A stretch of DNA of 64,000 nucleotides from JACDBZ01 sp038233215 (GCA_038233215.1 JBBSML010000009.1:1-64000), one strand, 5' to 3'; positions 8,166-16,962 are shown, counted from the first letter of the stretch. The notes: generated by a model not told the origin, from the sequence alone. Translations and numbers: made by a program.

Positions 8166-9215
8166 TCAGGGGACCAACACGACCTTGCCGGCATGGCGTG
8201 AGCCGATGAGCTCGAAGCCCTGCTCCCAGTCGGCGAGATCAAGCCGATGGGTGATGATCGGCGAAACGTCGAGCCCGCCCGAACGCAGCAGCGCCTGCGT
8301 CCGCTCCCACGTGTCGTAGATGCGGCGACCATAGATGCCGTGCAGCCGGATGCCCTTCTGGATGACGAGCTCGGAGAGGTCGACCTGCGGCGGCTCGCCG
8401 AAGATACCCAAGAGGCTGATGCGGCCGCCTCGCGTGGTCACCCGCAACGCCTGGTCGAGTGCCGGAGCCGCGCCGCTCATCTCGAGCACGACCTCGACGC
8501 CGTCGCCGCCAGTTGCCTCCCCGATCCGCTCCTCCGTGGCGGGGTCCGACGCGTCCAGCGCCAAATCGGCGCCCATCGTGCGCGCCAGCTCGAGCCGATA
8601 CGACTCGGTATCGGTGGCGATCACCAGCGCAGCGCCGGCAGCCTTCGCGATGCCGACCGCGCAGAGGCCGATGGGCCCGCAACCGGTGACGAGCACGCTC
8701 CTGCCCTCGATCGGCTCGACGAATGCGGCGTGGACCGCGTTCCCCATCGGCTCCTGGAGTGCAACGACCGCAGGGTCGAGCCCGTTCGACTCGATCGCGT
8801 TGGCCTCCGGGATGACGACCTGCTCAGCGAACCCGCCGTCGACATGGACGCCGATGACGCGCAGGTTGCGGCACAGATGCATGTCGCCACGCCGACACTG
8901 TGCGCAGGTCCAATCGAACAGGTGCGACTCGACGCCGACAAGGTCGCCTTCCCTGACGCGAGTGACCCTGCCTCCGATGGCAGTGACGGTGCCGGCGATC
9001 TCATGCCCAAGGATCCGCGGCGGGATCAGGTTCTCGGCTGCCCAGTCATCCCATGTGTAGAGGTGATAGTCGGTCCCGCAGATGCTCGCTGCCTCCACGC
9101 GGAGCAGGACCTCGCCCTCGGCCGGCGTTGGAACTGGCCGCTCGACGAGCTCTGCGCCGGGGCCGGGGCTCGTCTTGGCCAATGCCCGCATGATGCCGGC
9201 CGCAGTAGAGGTCAT
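8166..9215 (-). CDS. tdh: L-threonine 3-dehydrogenase
   Basis: 349 aa from the ATG at 9215. NAD-dependent, zinc-containing medium-chain dehydrogenase that oxidises threonine to 2-amino-3-ketobutyrate, the substrate of the neighbouring kbl product. It shows the Tdh-type catalytic zinc ligands (CGTDYHLYTWDDWA, GHEIAG), the structural zinc cysteines (CAQCRRGDMHLC), the NAD loop (GCGPIGLCAVGIA) and the Tdh-specific GIYGRRIYDTWE and SPIITHR segments. Upstream in-frame starts (9272) add a non-homologous extension, while a TATACT box sits 7 nt before 9215. tdh and kbl are 78 nt apart and form the classical pair. Confidence 0.92.
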   Translation of the reverse strand: MTSTAAGIMRALAKTSPGPGAELVERPVPTPAEGEVLLRVEAASICGTDYHLYTWDDWAAENLIPPRILGHEIAGTVTAIGGRVTRVREGDLVGVESHLFDWTCAQCRRGDMHLCRNLRVIGVHVDGGFAEQVVIPEANAIESNGLDPAVVALQEPMGNAVHAAFVEPIEGRSVLVTGCGPIGLCAVGIAKAAGAALVIATDTESYRLELARTMGADLALDASDPATEERIGEATGGDGVEVVLEMSGAAPALDQALRVTTRGGRISLLGIFGEPPQVDLSELVIQKGIRLHGIYGRRIYDTWERTQALLRSGGLDVSPIITHRLDLADWEQGFELIGSRHAGKVVLVP

Positions 9216-9222
9216 CGCGGCC

Positions 9223-9228
9223 AGTATA
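9223..9228 (-). promoter_or_regulatory. -10 box of tdh (leaderless)
   Basis: TATACT followed by a 7-nt spacer to the tdh ATG. No convincing -35 hexamer is visible. Confidence 0.6.
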
Positions 9229-9532
9229 TGGAGGAGGCAAAGGCCGCTTGGCCGTCCGTACGAATGTTCCAACCGTCGGGCGGAGCCATCGGTCAGCAGT
9301 CGACTGTCACAATCTCCAGGCTGAAGTCATGACAAATCTCCTGCCGGACAGCCTGAGGATCGTCGAGATCAGCCTGCATCCACTCCGCAACTGCTCGGAT
9401 AACTGTAAGAGCCCCGCGTGATGCCGGCCTGCCCGCGGAACGAGGGGTCGATTCGCTCGCGTCTCTCCGTTTGGCTGATCACGCTGGAGTACGAGTCATC
9501 GGCAGCAGTATGCGGGCGTCTCGTAGAGTTCT
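9229..9532. other. intergenic stretch without a supported gene
   Basis: Only short open frames occur here: a plus-strand 30-codon frame from the ATG at 9329, and a minus-strand frame ending at 9293 whose last part (EWMQADLDDPQAVRQEICHD) looks somewhat protein-like but has no credible start. I see no structured RNA and no repeat. Confidence 0.4.
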
Positions 9533-9955
9533 TCAGGCCTCGTTGAACCACGCGCGAGCTGAGGATCGCAGTAATCCAACCAACAGCCCAACCGTCAACA
9601 ACGCACCGATCGGGACCATCAGAAGATACCAACCGTTGGCGGCGGTCGGAGGGAAGTCGAGCAGAACCGGCGGCAGGCCGGCGAGCACCGGCACGGGCAG
9701 GAACGCGATGGCGATCGCGAACCGATACGCGATGCGCTTGCGCTGAAGCGCCACGGTGATCCCGAAGAGCACCGCCGCGAGCTCGATCATCATGAAGATC
9801 CCGAGCAGGCTGAACGGCGCGCGCTCGCTGAAGTCGATGAACTCCACGATCCGACCCAGCAGCAGCCCCGTCAGCGCCAGGAGCACGAAGGCCACCACGA
9901 ACCACAGGCGCACGCCGAGCGGCATTGGCGCCGAGGGCGCGGTGGCTGGAGGCAT
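9533..9955 (-). CDS. four-helix integral membrane protein of unknown function
   Basis: 140 aa with four hydrophobic segments at about residues 13-35 (RLWFVVAFVLLALTGLLLG), 46-66, 76-98 and 108-128, and a short cytoplasmic tail (RSSARAWFNEA). The Pro-rich N terminus (MPPATAPSAPM) is typical for small GC-rich membrane proteins. No catalytic or transport motif is visible, so no function is proposed. A TACGAT box 7 nt before the ATG supports the start. It is divergent from the histidine-kinase gene, about 120 bp away. Confidence 0.75.
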   Translation of the reverse strand: MPPATAPSAPMPLGVRLWFVVAFVLLALTGLLLGRIVEFIDFSERAPFSLLGIFMMIELAAVLFGITVALQRKRIAYRFAIAIAFLPVPVLAGLPPVLLDFPPTAANGWYLLMVPIGALLTVGLLVGLLRSSARAWFNEA

Positions 9956-9962
9956 GGCACGG

Positions 9963-9968
9963 ATCGTA
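9963..9968 (-). promoter_or_regulatory. -10 box of the four-helix membrane protein gene
   Basis: TACGAT, 7 nt before the ATG at 9955; same leaderless arrangement as in many genes here. Confidence 0.5.
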
Positions 9969-10061
9969 GCCCAGACAGATCATCGGCAACCTCCGACAGC
10001 CGGCTGAACCATTCGACAGATTGGGCACGAACCGCCGCCCGACACCGTGAGGCTCAGCCCC

Positions 10062-10067
10062 TACCAT
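10062..10067 (+). promoter_or_regulatory. -10 box of the histidine-kinase gene
   Basis: TACCAT lies 7 nt before the second ATG (10075) and overlaps the first ATG (10066). This spacing favours 10075 as the real start. Confidence 0.5.
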
Positions 10068-10074
10068 GCGGCGC

Positions 10075-11592
10075 ATGAACTGGCTGGCGGAGCTGTTCGA
10101 GACGAACCGAATCATCGTCCTGTCGATCTACGGGCAGGTCTTCTTCGTCATGGGCCTGGCGATCGCGCTCCAGAGCCGGCAACGCTCCCAACTGCCGCTG
10201 GCAAGGCCGCTGGGCTGGTTGGCGGCATTCGGCATCGTGCACGGACTGATGGAATGGGGCTATCTGTTCATCCCGATCCAGGCCGGTTTCCTGCCGCAGC
10301 CGATCATCGAGGCGCTGCTCATCCTCCAGCTTCTCCTCAAGCCGATCAGCTTCGCGCTCCTTTTCCAGTTTGGCGTCGAGCTCATCCTCAGCGCCCGCCG
10401 CACGAAAGACCGACACGACGCACCCGAATTGCTCAGCTTCGTGCCGGCTCTCGCGACCGGACTGTGGGCCGTGGCAACGCTCACCATTTCCGGCACGGTG
10501 GCCTCCGGCTTCATTCCGGACCCCGGGTCATGGCTTCGTTCCGACGAGCTCGTTCCCGCGCTCGCGGCGGTCGGGGCGCCGTTGGCCGTGGGTGACGTCG
10601 TCGCCCGCGCGATGCTGGCGCTGCCGGCCTCCCTCCTCGTGGCCATCGGCCTGCGCCGCACCATTCGGTTGCTTGGCCCCGCGGCCGGTCCGCGCGGCGC
10701 TCGCGCGTTGCGGGCGGCGGCGGTCGCCTTCGTCGCGTACGCGGTGGTCGCCGGGCTCATCCCGCTCTCGGCGCCGTTTCCGCCGGCATCGGTCGTCAAT
10801 GGCCGAACGGTGCTCGAGACGCTCGGCATTCCGATCGAGGTGTTTCGCTCGCTCGCCGGCCTGGCCATCGCACTGGGCGTGATTCGCAGCCTGGAGCTGT
10901 TCGAGCAGGAGACCGATCGGGCGCTCGCCGAGGCTGGTCGGCGTGAGCTCCTCCTGCGTGAGCGCGAACGCATCGGCCGCGACCTGCACGATGGCATCAT
11001 CCAGTCCATCTACGCCGCCGGGCTCCATCTCGAACAGGCATCCGCCGAGATCGGCGAAGAGCCAAGGACGATCCGCGCCAGGATCAACACGGTCATGGGT
11101 GAGCTGAATCGGATCACCGGTGACATCCGCAGCACCATCTTCGATCTTCGATCCGGCGAGCTGGAGGCGCGTAACGCGGAGGCAATCGTCCTGGCGGTGG
11201 CCGATGAGCTCCAGGCGCACACGCTGGTTAAGCTCGACGTGGCGTCGGAAGGGCTCTATCGACCGCGGCTGCGGGCGGAGCAGGCCGAACAGTTGCGGCA
11301 CATCGTGATCGAGGCCTTCAGCAATGTCCTGCGCCACGCCCACGCCACCACCGTGACGGTCCGTATGTCCTGCACGCGGCGACGGTTCACCCTCCACATC
11401 CGCGACGATGGCGCGGGCTTCGACCCGGCGGTGAGCGCGGTGCGCGGGCGCCGAGGCCGCGCGCAGGGGCTGGCCAACATTCGGCGGCGAGCGGAGCTGC
11501 TCGGCGCGGAGCTCAGTGTCGAAAGCACGCCCGGACACGGAACGGCCCTGTCGCTTAGGATGCCAGTGGCGACCGTTCGCCAACCCACATGA
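10075..11592 (+). CDS. NarL-family sensor histidine kinase with membrane sensor domain
   Basis: 505 aa from 10075 (508 if the ATG at 10066 is used). The N-terminal half has about seven hydrophobic segments (to about residue 275), resembling a 7TM-type sensor. It is followed by a HisKA_3 dimerisation helix with the phospho-acceptor in RERIGRDLHDGIIQSIY (His about 305) and a HATPase_c domain with the N box (EAFSNVLRHAHATTV), G1 (IRDDGAGFD) and G2 (GLANIRRRAELLGAEL). It autophosphorylates and passes phosphate to the response regulator encoded next, whose start overlaps its stop by 4 nt (ATGA). The signal is unknown; no extracellular binding domain is visible. Confidence 0.92.
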   Translation: MNWLAELFETNRIIVLSIYGQVFFVMGLAIALQSRQRSQLPLARPLGWLAAFGIVHGLMEWGYLFIPIQAGFLPQPIIEALLILQLLLKPISFALLFQFGVELILSARRTKDRHDAPELLSFVPALATGLWAVATLTISGTVASGFIPDPGSWLRSDELVPALAAVGAPLAVGDVVARAMLALPASLLVAIGLRRTIRLLGPAAGPRGARALRAAAVAFVAYAVVAGLIPLSAPFPPASVVNGRTVLETLGIPIEVFRSLAGLAIALGVIRSLELFEQETDRALAEAGRRELLLRERERIGRDLHDGIIQSIYAAGLHLEQASAEIGEEPRTIRARINTVMGELNRITGDIRSTIFDLRSGELEARNAEAIVLAVADELQAHTLVKLDVASEGLYRPRLRAEQAEQLRHIVIEAFSNVLRHAHATTVTVRMSCTRRRFTLHIRDDGAGFDPAVSAVRGRRGRAQGLANIRRRAELLGAELSVESTPGHGTALSLRMPVATVRQPT

Positions 11593-12287
11593 CAGATGCA
11601 GCATCCGATCCCACCCCGCTCGTCCCCGACGTGCGCATTCTCATCGCTGATGACCACGAGGTGGTCCGCATCGGCCTCGCCTCTCTGCTCGACCGACAGC
11701 CAGGGTTCAGCGTGGTGGGAGAGGCGCGCTCGGGCGAGGAAGCCGTCCGGCTGGCGCGCCGAACGCACCCCGACGTGGTGGTGATGGACATTCGCATGCC
11801 CGACGGATCCGGTATCGACGCCTGCCGCACGATCACCGGTGAGCTGCCCGCGACCCCTGTCGTGATGCTGACGAGCTATGCGGACTCCGACGCCCTGTTC
11901 GCCGCGATCGACGCGGGCGCATCGGGCTATGTGCTCAAGCGCGTGGGGTCGTCCGAGCTGGTGGATGCGGTTCGCACGGTTGCCGGCGGCGGGTCGTTGC
12001 TGGATCCGGCGGTCACCAGGACCGTGCTGGATCGGCTGCGTAATACGAGCCGGCTGGAGGAGGCAGGCGCCTTCGCCGATCTCACCGAGCAGGAGCGCCG
12101 CGTGCTCGCGCACCTTGCCGACGGTGCCTCGAATCGAGAGATCGCCGATCGCATGGGGCTGGCCGAGAAGACCGTCCGCAACTACGTCTCGAATGTCCTC
12201 GCCAAGCTCGCGCTCGAGAGCCGAGCCCAGGCGACCGGATACGCCATCCGCAACCGGCTCCCCGAACTGCACGACGTCGAGGCATGA
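11589..12287 (+). CDS. NarL/LuxR-type response regulator
   Basis: 232 aa. Receiver domain at about residues 16-135 with acidic pair (IADDHE, Asp21/22), phospho-acceptor Asp67 (VVVMDIRMPDGSG), Thr in MLTSY and Lys in GYVLKRVG; LuxR/GerE helix-turn-helix at about 165-225 (LTEQERRVLAHLADGASNRE, then IADRMGLAEKTVRNYVSNVL). The domain order matches DevR/LiaR-type regulators. Translation is coupled to the kinase (ATGA overlap). The lipoprotein and methyltransferase genes directly downstream could be co-transcribed, but nothing shows they are its targets. Confidence 0.94.
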   Translation: MTDAASDPTPLVPDVRILIADDHEVVRIGLASLLDRQPGFSVVGEARSGEEAVRLARRTHPDVVVMDIRMPDGSGIDACRTITGELPATPVVMLTSYADSDALFAAIDAGASGYVLKRVGSSELVDAVRTVAGGGSLLDPAVTRTVLDRLRNTSRLEEAGAFADLTEQERRVLAHLADGASNREIADRMGLAEKTVRNYVSNVLAKLALESRAQATGYAIRNRLPELHDVEA

Positions 12288-12291
12288 ACAG

Positions 12292-12930
12292 GTGATTCGC
12301 GGCGTATTGGCAGCCCTCCTCATCGCCGCCATCAGCGCCTGCGCCGTCGATGAGTCCTCGTCGCCGTCAGCGAGTGCATCCGTGAGCGCATCGACTCCGC
12401 CGCCGAGCGTGGAAGCGTCACCGTCACCGGCGCCGTCCGAGCCGGCATCGCCCACCCAGACGCCGGCACCCTCGCTCAGCCTGGAGCCGCCCGAGGAGAC
12501 CGATGACCGTGTGGTCACGGCCACGGTGGCGTCGGAGATCGGCGACGCAGGCGGCACACTGACGGTCACCGTGACGAGTGCTGCGGAAGAGCGCATCGAC
12601 GAGCTCGTGCTTCGCTTCCCGACGGAGCTGAGCGAGACGCTCGTCGTCGCTCCGTTCACCCCCAGCGAAGACCGCATCGCGGAAGGCGGCCCGCCGCTGG
12701 TGCAGCCGTGGACGAAGTGGGTCATCGGCCCGGGCGAAAAGGGCGAGCCGGATGGCACAACCTCGATCGGCTGGGGGCCGCTGTTTCCGGATGCCACGCT
12801 CACGATCGAGCTCGATGTCACCCGCGAAGCGGCGGGCCCGGTCGAATTCGACCTCCAGATCCTCGCCGGCAACGACCTGCTCACGCTCGATGGCGACGAG
12901 CCCGCCGAGCTGCGCGTCGAGGTGCCCTGA
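12292..12930 (+). CDS. secreted lipoprotein of unknown function
   Basis: 212 aa from a GTG at 12292, 4 nt behind the response-regulator stop. A short signal peptide (VIRGVLAALLIAAISAC) ends in a lipobox (AISAC), so the Cys should be lipidated. A Ser/Pro/Thr-rich linker (about 20-70) follows, then a beta-rich domain of about 140 aa (VVTATVASEIGDAGGTLTVT, PTELSETLVVAPFTPS, WTKWVIGPGEKGEPDG). No family is recognised. The GTG start is favoured because it begins exactly at the signal peptide; the frame is open further upstream only within the regulator gene. It may be an envelope-facing component linked to the two-component system. Confidence 0.7.
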   Translation: MIRGVLAALLIAAISACAVDESSSPSASASVSASTPPPSVEASPSPAPSEPASPTQTPAPSLSLEPPEETDDRVVTATVASEIGDAGGTLTVTVTSAAEERIDELVLRFPTELSETLVVAPFTPSEDRIAEGGPPLVQPWTKWVIGPGEKGEPDGTTSIGWGPLFPDATLTIELDVTREAAGPVEFDLQILAGNDLLTLDGDEPAELRVEVP

Positions 12931-13631
12931 TTCGCCCGATCCTGCCGGACTGGACGGACGCCGATCCCGCGCTGCATGCCAGGCTGGGCGCTGCAATCGA
13001 CCCGGATCGCAAGGTGCTGGCCGCGATTGAACGTATCGTCCCGCTCAGCGGCAAGCGCATTGCGGATGTCGGGACCGGCATCGGTCACTATCCGATGCTG
13101 CTGGCGCGACGCACGGGTCGCACCTACGGCATCGAGTCCGACCCCGCGCTGCTGGCCGAGGCCCGCCGCCGCGCCGGGAATGCTCACCAGCCCAATATCC
13201 GCATCGTCGAAGGGTCGGTGACACGCCTCCCGCTCCGAGATGGAACCGTCGACGTGGTGCTCACCAGCCTCATCGATCCCGACGACGCGTCGCTTCCCGC
13301 GGTCGCGGAGGCCCGGCGCGTCCTGCGTCCCGGCGGTCGGTTGATCGCCATCGGTCACTACGGACGCGACGATGTCGCGACACTGCTGGAACCGGAGGTC
13401 GTGGAACACGTGATGGAGGCCACCCAGCGCCGCACCGGCTGGTGGCTGCGAAACGGGTTCAAGATCAAGGTCGTCCACGCGCGCCTCGACCTGGGCGACG
13501 AGGCGACGGCGCACGAGCTGCTGCCGCGCCTCTACGGCGACCGCGGCCGCGCATACCTCATGGGCGCGCGCCGATCTTCGCTGCAGCTGAACCTGGGTCT
13601 GTTTCACCTGGGCACCGCACCAGCAGCCTGA
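12927..13631 (+). CDS. class I SAM-dependent methyltransferase
   Basis: About 234 aa. Motif I of SAM methyltransferases is clear (RIADVGTGIGHYPMLLARR), followed by GIESDPALLAEARRRAG (acidic residue binding the ribose), a motif-II-like region (LPLRDGTVDVVLTSLIDPDD) and EARRVLRPGGRLIAIGHYG. This is a Methyltransf_11/25-type fold; the substrate is unknown. The start is uncertain: the homologous sequence begins around LIRPILPDWTDADPAL at the overlap with the preceding stop, and only non-standard CTG (12927) or ATT (12930) codons fit there. A GTG further in, near 13014, would lose the N-terminal helix. Confidence 0.75.
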   Translation: MIRPILPDWTDADPALHARLGAAIDPDRKVLAAIERIVPLSGKRIADVGTGIGHYPMLLARRTGRTYGIESDPALLAEARRRAGNAHQPNIRIVEGSVTRLPLRDGTVDVVLTSLIDPDDASLPAVAEARRVLRPGGRLIAIGHYGRDDVATLLEPEVVEHVMEATQRRTGWWLRNGFKIKVVHARLDLGDEATAHELLPRLYGDRGRAYLMGARRSSLQLNLGLFHLGTAPAA

Positions 13632-13704
13632 CGCCACAACTCCAGGTTCTTCCGTGCGCTGAAATGCTTGCGGCCACCAAACGCGGCAGATATCATGCGC
13701 GGGT

Positions 13705-13751
13705 CCGAAGGTCAGGCTCTTCTCCCCCCGGAGCCTGGCCTTCGGCGTTTT
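13705..13751. terminator. terminator-like hairpin between methyltransferase and P5CDH genes
   Basis: 15-bp stem (CCGAAGGTCAGGCTC / GAGCCTGGCCTTCGG, one G-U pair) with a C-rich loop, followed by CGTTTT. The rest of the gap 13632-13939 holds nothing else convincing; a GATAAT box (13895-13900) precedes a four-codon frame (ATG at 13911) ahead of the P5CDH start. Confidence 0.7.
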
Positions 13752-13939
13752 CGTGCCCATCGGCGACCGATGAGCCTGACGACCGCGCGGGACGGGTCCC
13801 GTAACCGCCATGCACCGAGATATCGGTCAACGCCAGCGCTGGGCAATACAGCTCCTCGGACCTGATTGTTCGGAGCAGACACCGAAGCGGTGCGATAATC
13901 AACAACACCCCATGAACCCAGGTTGAGGCACACGACCGG

Positions 13940-15535
13940 ATGAGCACCGCCACGCCGCGTATGAAAATCACCTACGCCACGCTGTCCGCCGACAACGAGG
14001 AGCTCCAGTCGTCCTTCGACGCGGCCGTCGATCGGGCGCGTGCTGACCTCGGCCGGACCTATCCCATGCTGATCGGCGGCGAGGAGCGCACGGTCGACGA
14101 TACGTTCGATGATCGATCGCCGATCGACACCGATCTCGTCGTCGCCCGCTTCCCGGTCGGCGGCCGCCAGGACGTCCGCGACGCCATCGACGCCGCCCGG
14201 GCCGCCTTCCCGGCGTGGCGCGATACGCCGTGGCAGGAACGGCTTGCCATCATGCGCAAGGCCGCCGACCTGATCAGCGAGCGACAGTTCGATTACGCGG
14301 CGCTCATGACGCTCGAGGTCGGCAAGAACCGGCTCGAGGCTCTCGGTGACGTGGAGGAGACGGCGGACCTGCTGCGCTACTACGGCGACGAGTTCGAAAA
14401 GGCCGATGGATTCGTGAAGCCGCTCGGGTCACTCTCCCCGATCGAGCGGACACGGTCCGTGCTGCGCCCGTACGGCGTGTTCGGCGTCATCAGCCCGTTC
14501 AACTTCCCGATGGCGCTGGCCGGCGGCCCGGCCGGCGGCGCCATGATTGCCGGCAATACGGTCGTCCTCAAGCCATCCTCCGACGCGCCGCTGTCCGGCT
14601 GGAAGTTCGGAGAAGCGCTGCGCGACGCCGGCCTGCCGGATGGTGTGTTCAACCTCGTCACCGGACCGGGAGAGACGGTCGGCGCCGAGCTTCAGGAGAA
14701 TTCCGGCATCGACGGCATGGTCTTCACCGGCTCATACGAGGTCGGCATGAAGCTCTATCGCAGCTTCACCAAGGACTTCCCGCGCCCGATCATCACCGAG
14801 ATGGGCGGCAAGAACCCGGCGATCGTGACCCGCAGCGCGGATCTCGACGAGGCCGCGGAAGGCGTCATGCGCTCGGCCTTCGGTTTCGACGGGCAGAAGT
14901 GCAGCGCCAACTCGCGCGTGTATGTCGATAAGGAGGTTGCGCGCGAGTTCGTCGACAAGCTGGTGGAGAAGACGCGCGGCATCACGGTCGGCGATCCCAC
15001 GAAACGCGAGACGTGGATGGGGCCCGTCATCAACCAGCGTGCGCTCGACACCTTCGCGAGGGCCGCCAGCGATGCGGAAGCCGACGGTGGCACCATCGAG
15101 ATCGGCGGCGAGATCCTGCGTGACGCCGACACCGAGCGAGGCTTCTACCCGACGCCAACCGTCGTCACCGGGCTGCCGCTCGCGCATCGGCTGTTCCGGG
15201 ACGAGCTGTTCGTGCCGTTCCTCGTCATCGGCGAGGTTGACTCGCTCGACCAGGCACTCGAAGAGTCCAATGCCAGCGCCTATGGACTGACCGCGGGCAT
15301 CTTCAGCCGGGACGATGCAGAGGTGAAGCGCTTCCTCGACACGATCCAGGCCGGCGTGGTCTACGTGAATCGACGTGCAGGTGCCACGACGGGTGCCTGG
15401 CCGGGCATCCAGAGCTTCGGTGGCTGGAAGGGTTCGGGCTCGTCCGGCAAGAGCGGGCTGGGACCGTATTACGTGCAGCAGTTCCTGCGCGAGCAGTCGC
15501 AGACCGTCATCGGTGAAGCGTCACCGACACTGTGA
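13940..15535 (+). CDS. L-glutamate gamma-semialdehyde (1-pyrroline-5-carboxylate) dehydrogenase
   Basis: 531 aa NAD(P)-dependent aldehyde dehydrogenase. Catalytic Cys321 lies in AFGFDGQKCSANSR and the general base Glu287 in ITEMGGKNPAIV; the cofactor region has VISPFNFPMALAGGPAGG and NTVVLKPSSDAP. The AFGFxGQKCSA motif and the long N-terminal arm (QSSFDAAVDRARADLGRTYP) are those of the RocA/PruA group, which oxidises glutamate semialdehyde in proline and arginine breakdown. No proline dehydrogenase is in the window, so the assignment rests on sequence style; another semialdehyde is possible. The DUF4288 gene overlaps its stop by 4 nt. Confidence 0.8.
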   Translation: MSTATPRMKITYATLSADNEELQSSFDAAVDRARADLGRTYPMLIGGEERTVDDTFDDRSPIDTDLVVARFPVGGRQDVRDAIDAARAAFPAWRDTPWQERLAIMRKAADLISERQFDYAALMTLEVGKNRLEALGDVEETADLLRYYGDEFEKADGFVKPLGSLSPIERTRSVLRPYGVFGVISPFNFPMALAGGPAGGAMIAGNTVVLKPSSDAPLSGWKFGEALRDAGLPDGVFNLVTGPGETVGAELQENSGIDGMVFTGSYEVGMKLYRSFTKDFPRPIITEMGGKNPAIVTRSADLDEAAEGVMRSAFGFDGQKCSANSRVYVDKEVAREFVDKLVEKTRGITVGDPTKRETWMGPVINQRALDTFARAASDAEADGGTIEIGGEILRDADTERGFYPTPTVVTGLPLAHRLFRDELFVPFLVIGEVDSLDQALEESNASAYGLTAGIFSRDDAEVKRFLDTIQAGVVYVNRRAGATTGAWPGIQSFGGWKGSGSSGKSGLGPYYVQQFLREQSQTVIGEASPTL

Positions 15536-15927
15536 CCTCCGACGCCACGATCGTGGAGCCCTCCGGCTGGTTTGCCGTCCAGCTCCGCTACGCCTACCTC
15601 TCGGGTGATCCCGAGATGGCGACGCTGGTCGAGGATCGCGTGATCCTGGTGGACGGCTCCGATGAAGAGGCGGCGCTCGGTCGGGCGGTCGAGATGGCCC
15701 CCCAATACGAGGACGACTTCGAGACCGATGACGGCGAGGCCGGGTCCATCCGCTTCGAGGGCATCGTTGCCATCAAGGAGCTCGATGACCCGCCGACCGC
15801 CGGTGCCGAGGTCTGGCACGAGTACATGTCGCCCGATCCGGCGCGCCCATCACGCGATGACGCGGGCGAACTGCTCCCGCCGGTCTACCCGGAGGAGATG
15901 GCCTTCCCCCGCGCCCGGGACGACTGA
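15532..15927 (+). CDS. DUF4288-like small protein
   Basis: 131 aa from a GTG that overlaps the P5CDH stop (GTGA), so the two are translationally coupled. The N-terminal half (GWFAVQLRYAYL, then DRVILVDGSDEEAALGRAVE) fits the DUF4288 pattern: a small alpha/beta fold with a VILV strand and an EEA helix. The second half is acidic and Pro-rich (PPTAGAEVWHEYMSPDPARP). It is soluble, with no catalytic residues that I can point to. Function unknown; coupling suggests a role accessory to the dehydrogenase or merely operon placement. Confidence 0.65.
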   Translation: MTSDATIVEPSGWFAVQLRYAYLSGDPEMATLVEDRVILVDGSDEEAALGRAVEMAPQYEDDFETDDGEAGSIRFEGIVAIKELDDPPTAGAEVWHEYMSPDPARPSRDDAGELLPPVYPEEMAFPRARDD

Positions 15928-15933
15928 GCGGCG

Positions 15934-16962
15934 GTGAGCGCCTGGCGCATCGCCGCCTACCGGCCCATTCGGCCGCTCCTCTTCCGCATCGATCCCGAGC
16001 GCATCCACCACGCATCGCTCGCTGCCCTCCGCCTGTCCGGCGGCTCGAGCCTCGGTCGATCGCTGTGCGCGATTGCCTCAGGCGTCTCATCAGCCGATGC
16101 TGTGCGCGCCCCGTTGGACCTGATGGGTCTGCGCTTCCGCAACCGGATCGGCCTGGGCGCCGGCTTCGACAAGGACGGCATCGCCATCCGTGGCTGGGCG
16201 GCGCTGGGCTTCGGGAGCATCGAGCTCGGTACCGTCACCCCAAGGCCACAGGCTGGAAACCACCGCCCGCGTCTCTTCCGCCTGTCCCGGGACGAGGCCC
16301 TCATCAATCGGATGGGCTTCAATAACCTCGGGGCCGATGCGCTCGCGCGCCGGATCGTGGATGCTCGGCCGTCACTGCCCGCAGGATTCGTCATCGGCGT
16401 CAATATCGGGCGCAATCGCGATGGTGACGCTTCCGACTATCCCGCAGCGGCCCGCATGGTCGCCGATGTCGCCGACTACCTCGCCATCAACGTCAGCAGC
16501 CCCAACACTCCCGGTCTGCGCGACCTGCAGGATCCCGATCGCCTGCTCGATCTCCTTGACACCGTGCGCGCCGCGGCACCGCGACCGCTCATCTTCGTGA
16601 AGCTCGCACCGGACCTTGACGCCGGCCGGCTGGAGGATCTCATCGGCGCCCTCGTCGCCTCGCCGGCGGCGGGCGTGATCCTGTCGAACACCACGACGAA
16701 CCACAACGGCCTCACGTCGTGTTTCGCGTCCCAGCCGGGCGGCCTATCGGGCCGTCCCCTCCTGAAACGCACACTCGATGCAGTCGGTCGGGCTCGGTTC
16801 CTGGCTCGTCCCCCCTTCGCGATCATCGCCTCGGGCGGCATCGGATCTGGCGCTGACGCGGCCGCTGCCATGGAGACCGGTGCCGACGTGGTCCAGTTGT
16901 GGACCGGCCTGATCTACCAAGGACCTGGGCTCATCGGTGATGGTATGATGGCGCCATCATGA
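15934..16962 (+). CDS. pyrD: dihydroorotate dehydrogenase (quinone), class 2
   Basis: 342 aa from GTG. It oxidises dihydroorotate to orotate in pyrimidine synthesis, passing electrons to quinone at the membrane. Class 2 features: an N-terminal extension (residues about 1-40) that forms the quinone tunnel (YRPIRPLLFRIDPERIHHAS), the FMN-binding GLGAGFDKDGIAIRGW, GTVTPRPQAGNHRPRLFRL, NRMGFNN, the catalytic serine region NVSSPNTPGLRDLQ, and IIASGGIGSGADA with VQLWTGLIYQGP near the C terminus. The stop overlaps the vapB start (ATGA); vapBC has its own promoter inside the end of this gene. Confidence 0.93.
   Translation: MSAWRIAAYRPIRPLLFRIDPERIHHASLAALRLSGGSSLGRSLCAIASGVSSADAVRAPLDLMGLRFRNRIGLGAGFDKDGIAIRGWAALGFGSIELGTVTPRPQAGNHRPRLFRLSRDEALINRMGFNNLGADALARRIVDARPSLPAGFVIGVNIGRNRDGDASDYPAAARMVADVADYLAINVSSPNTPGLRDLQDPDRLLDLLDTVRAAAPRPLIFVKLAPDLDAGRLEDLIGALVASPAAGVILSNTTTNHNGLTSCFASQPGGLSGRPLLKRTLDAVGRARFLARPPFAIIASGGIGSGADAAAAMETGADVVQLWTGLIYQGPGLIGDGMMAPS
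16944..16961 (+). promoter_or_regulatory. vapBC promoter with a 16-bp palindromic operator
   Basis: A TATGAT -10 box (16944-16949) lies 9 nt before the vapB ATG (16959). A perfect 16-bp palindrome, ATGATGGCGCCATCAT (16945-16960), covers the box, the transcription-start region and the start codon. Ribbon-helix-helix antitoxins bind such inverted repeats at their own promoters, so this is a likely autoregulatory operator. Confidence 0.65.

Noticed and set aside
9293..9475. Minus-strand short frame ending in EICHDFSLEIVTVDC
   Set aside because: Partly protein-like but without a plausible start, signal or partner; left unannotated.
11256..13811. Long open frame antisense to kinase, regulator, lipoprotein and methyltransferase
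   Set aside because: The plus strand carries four recognisable protein families here; the antisense product shows none.
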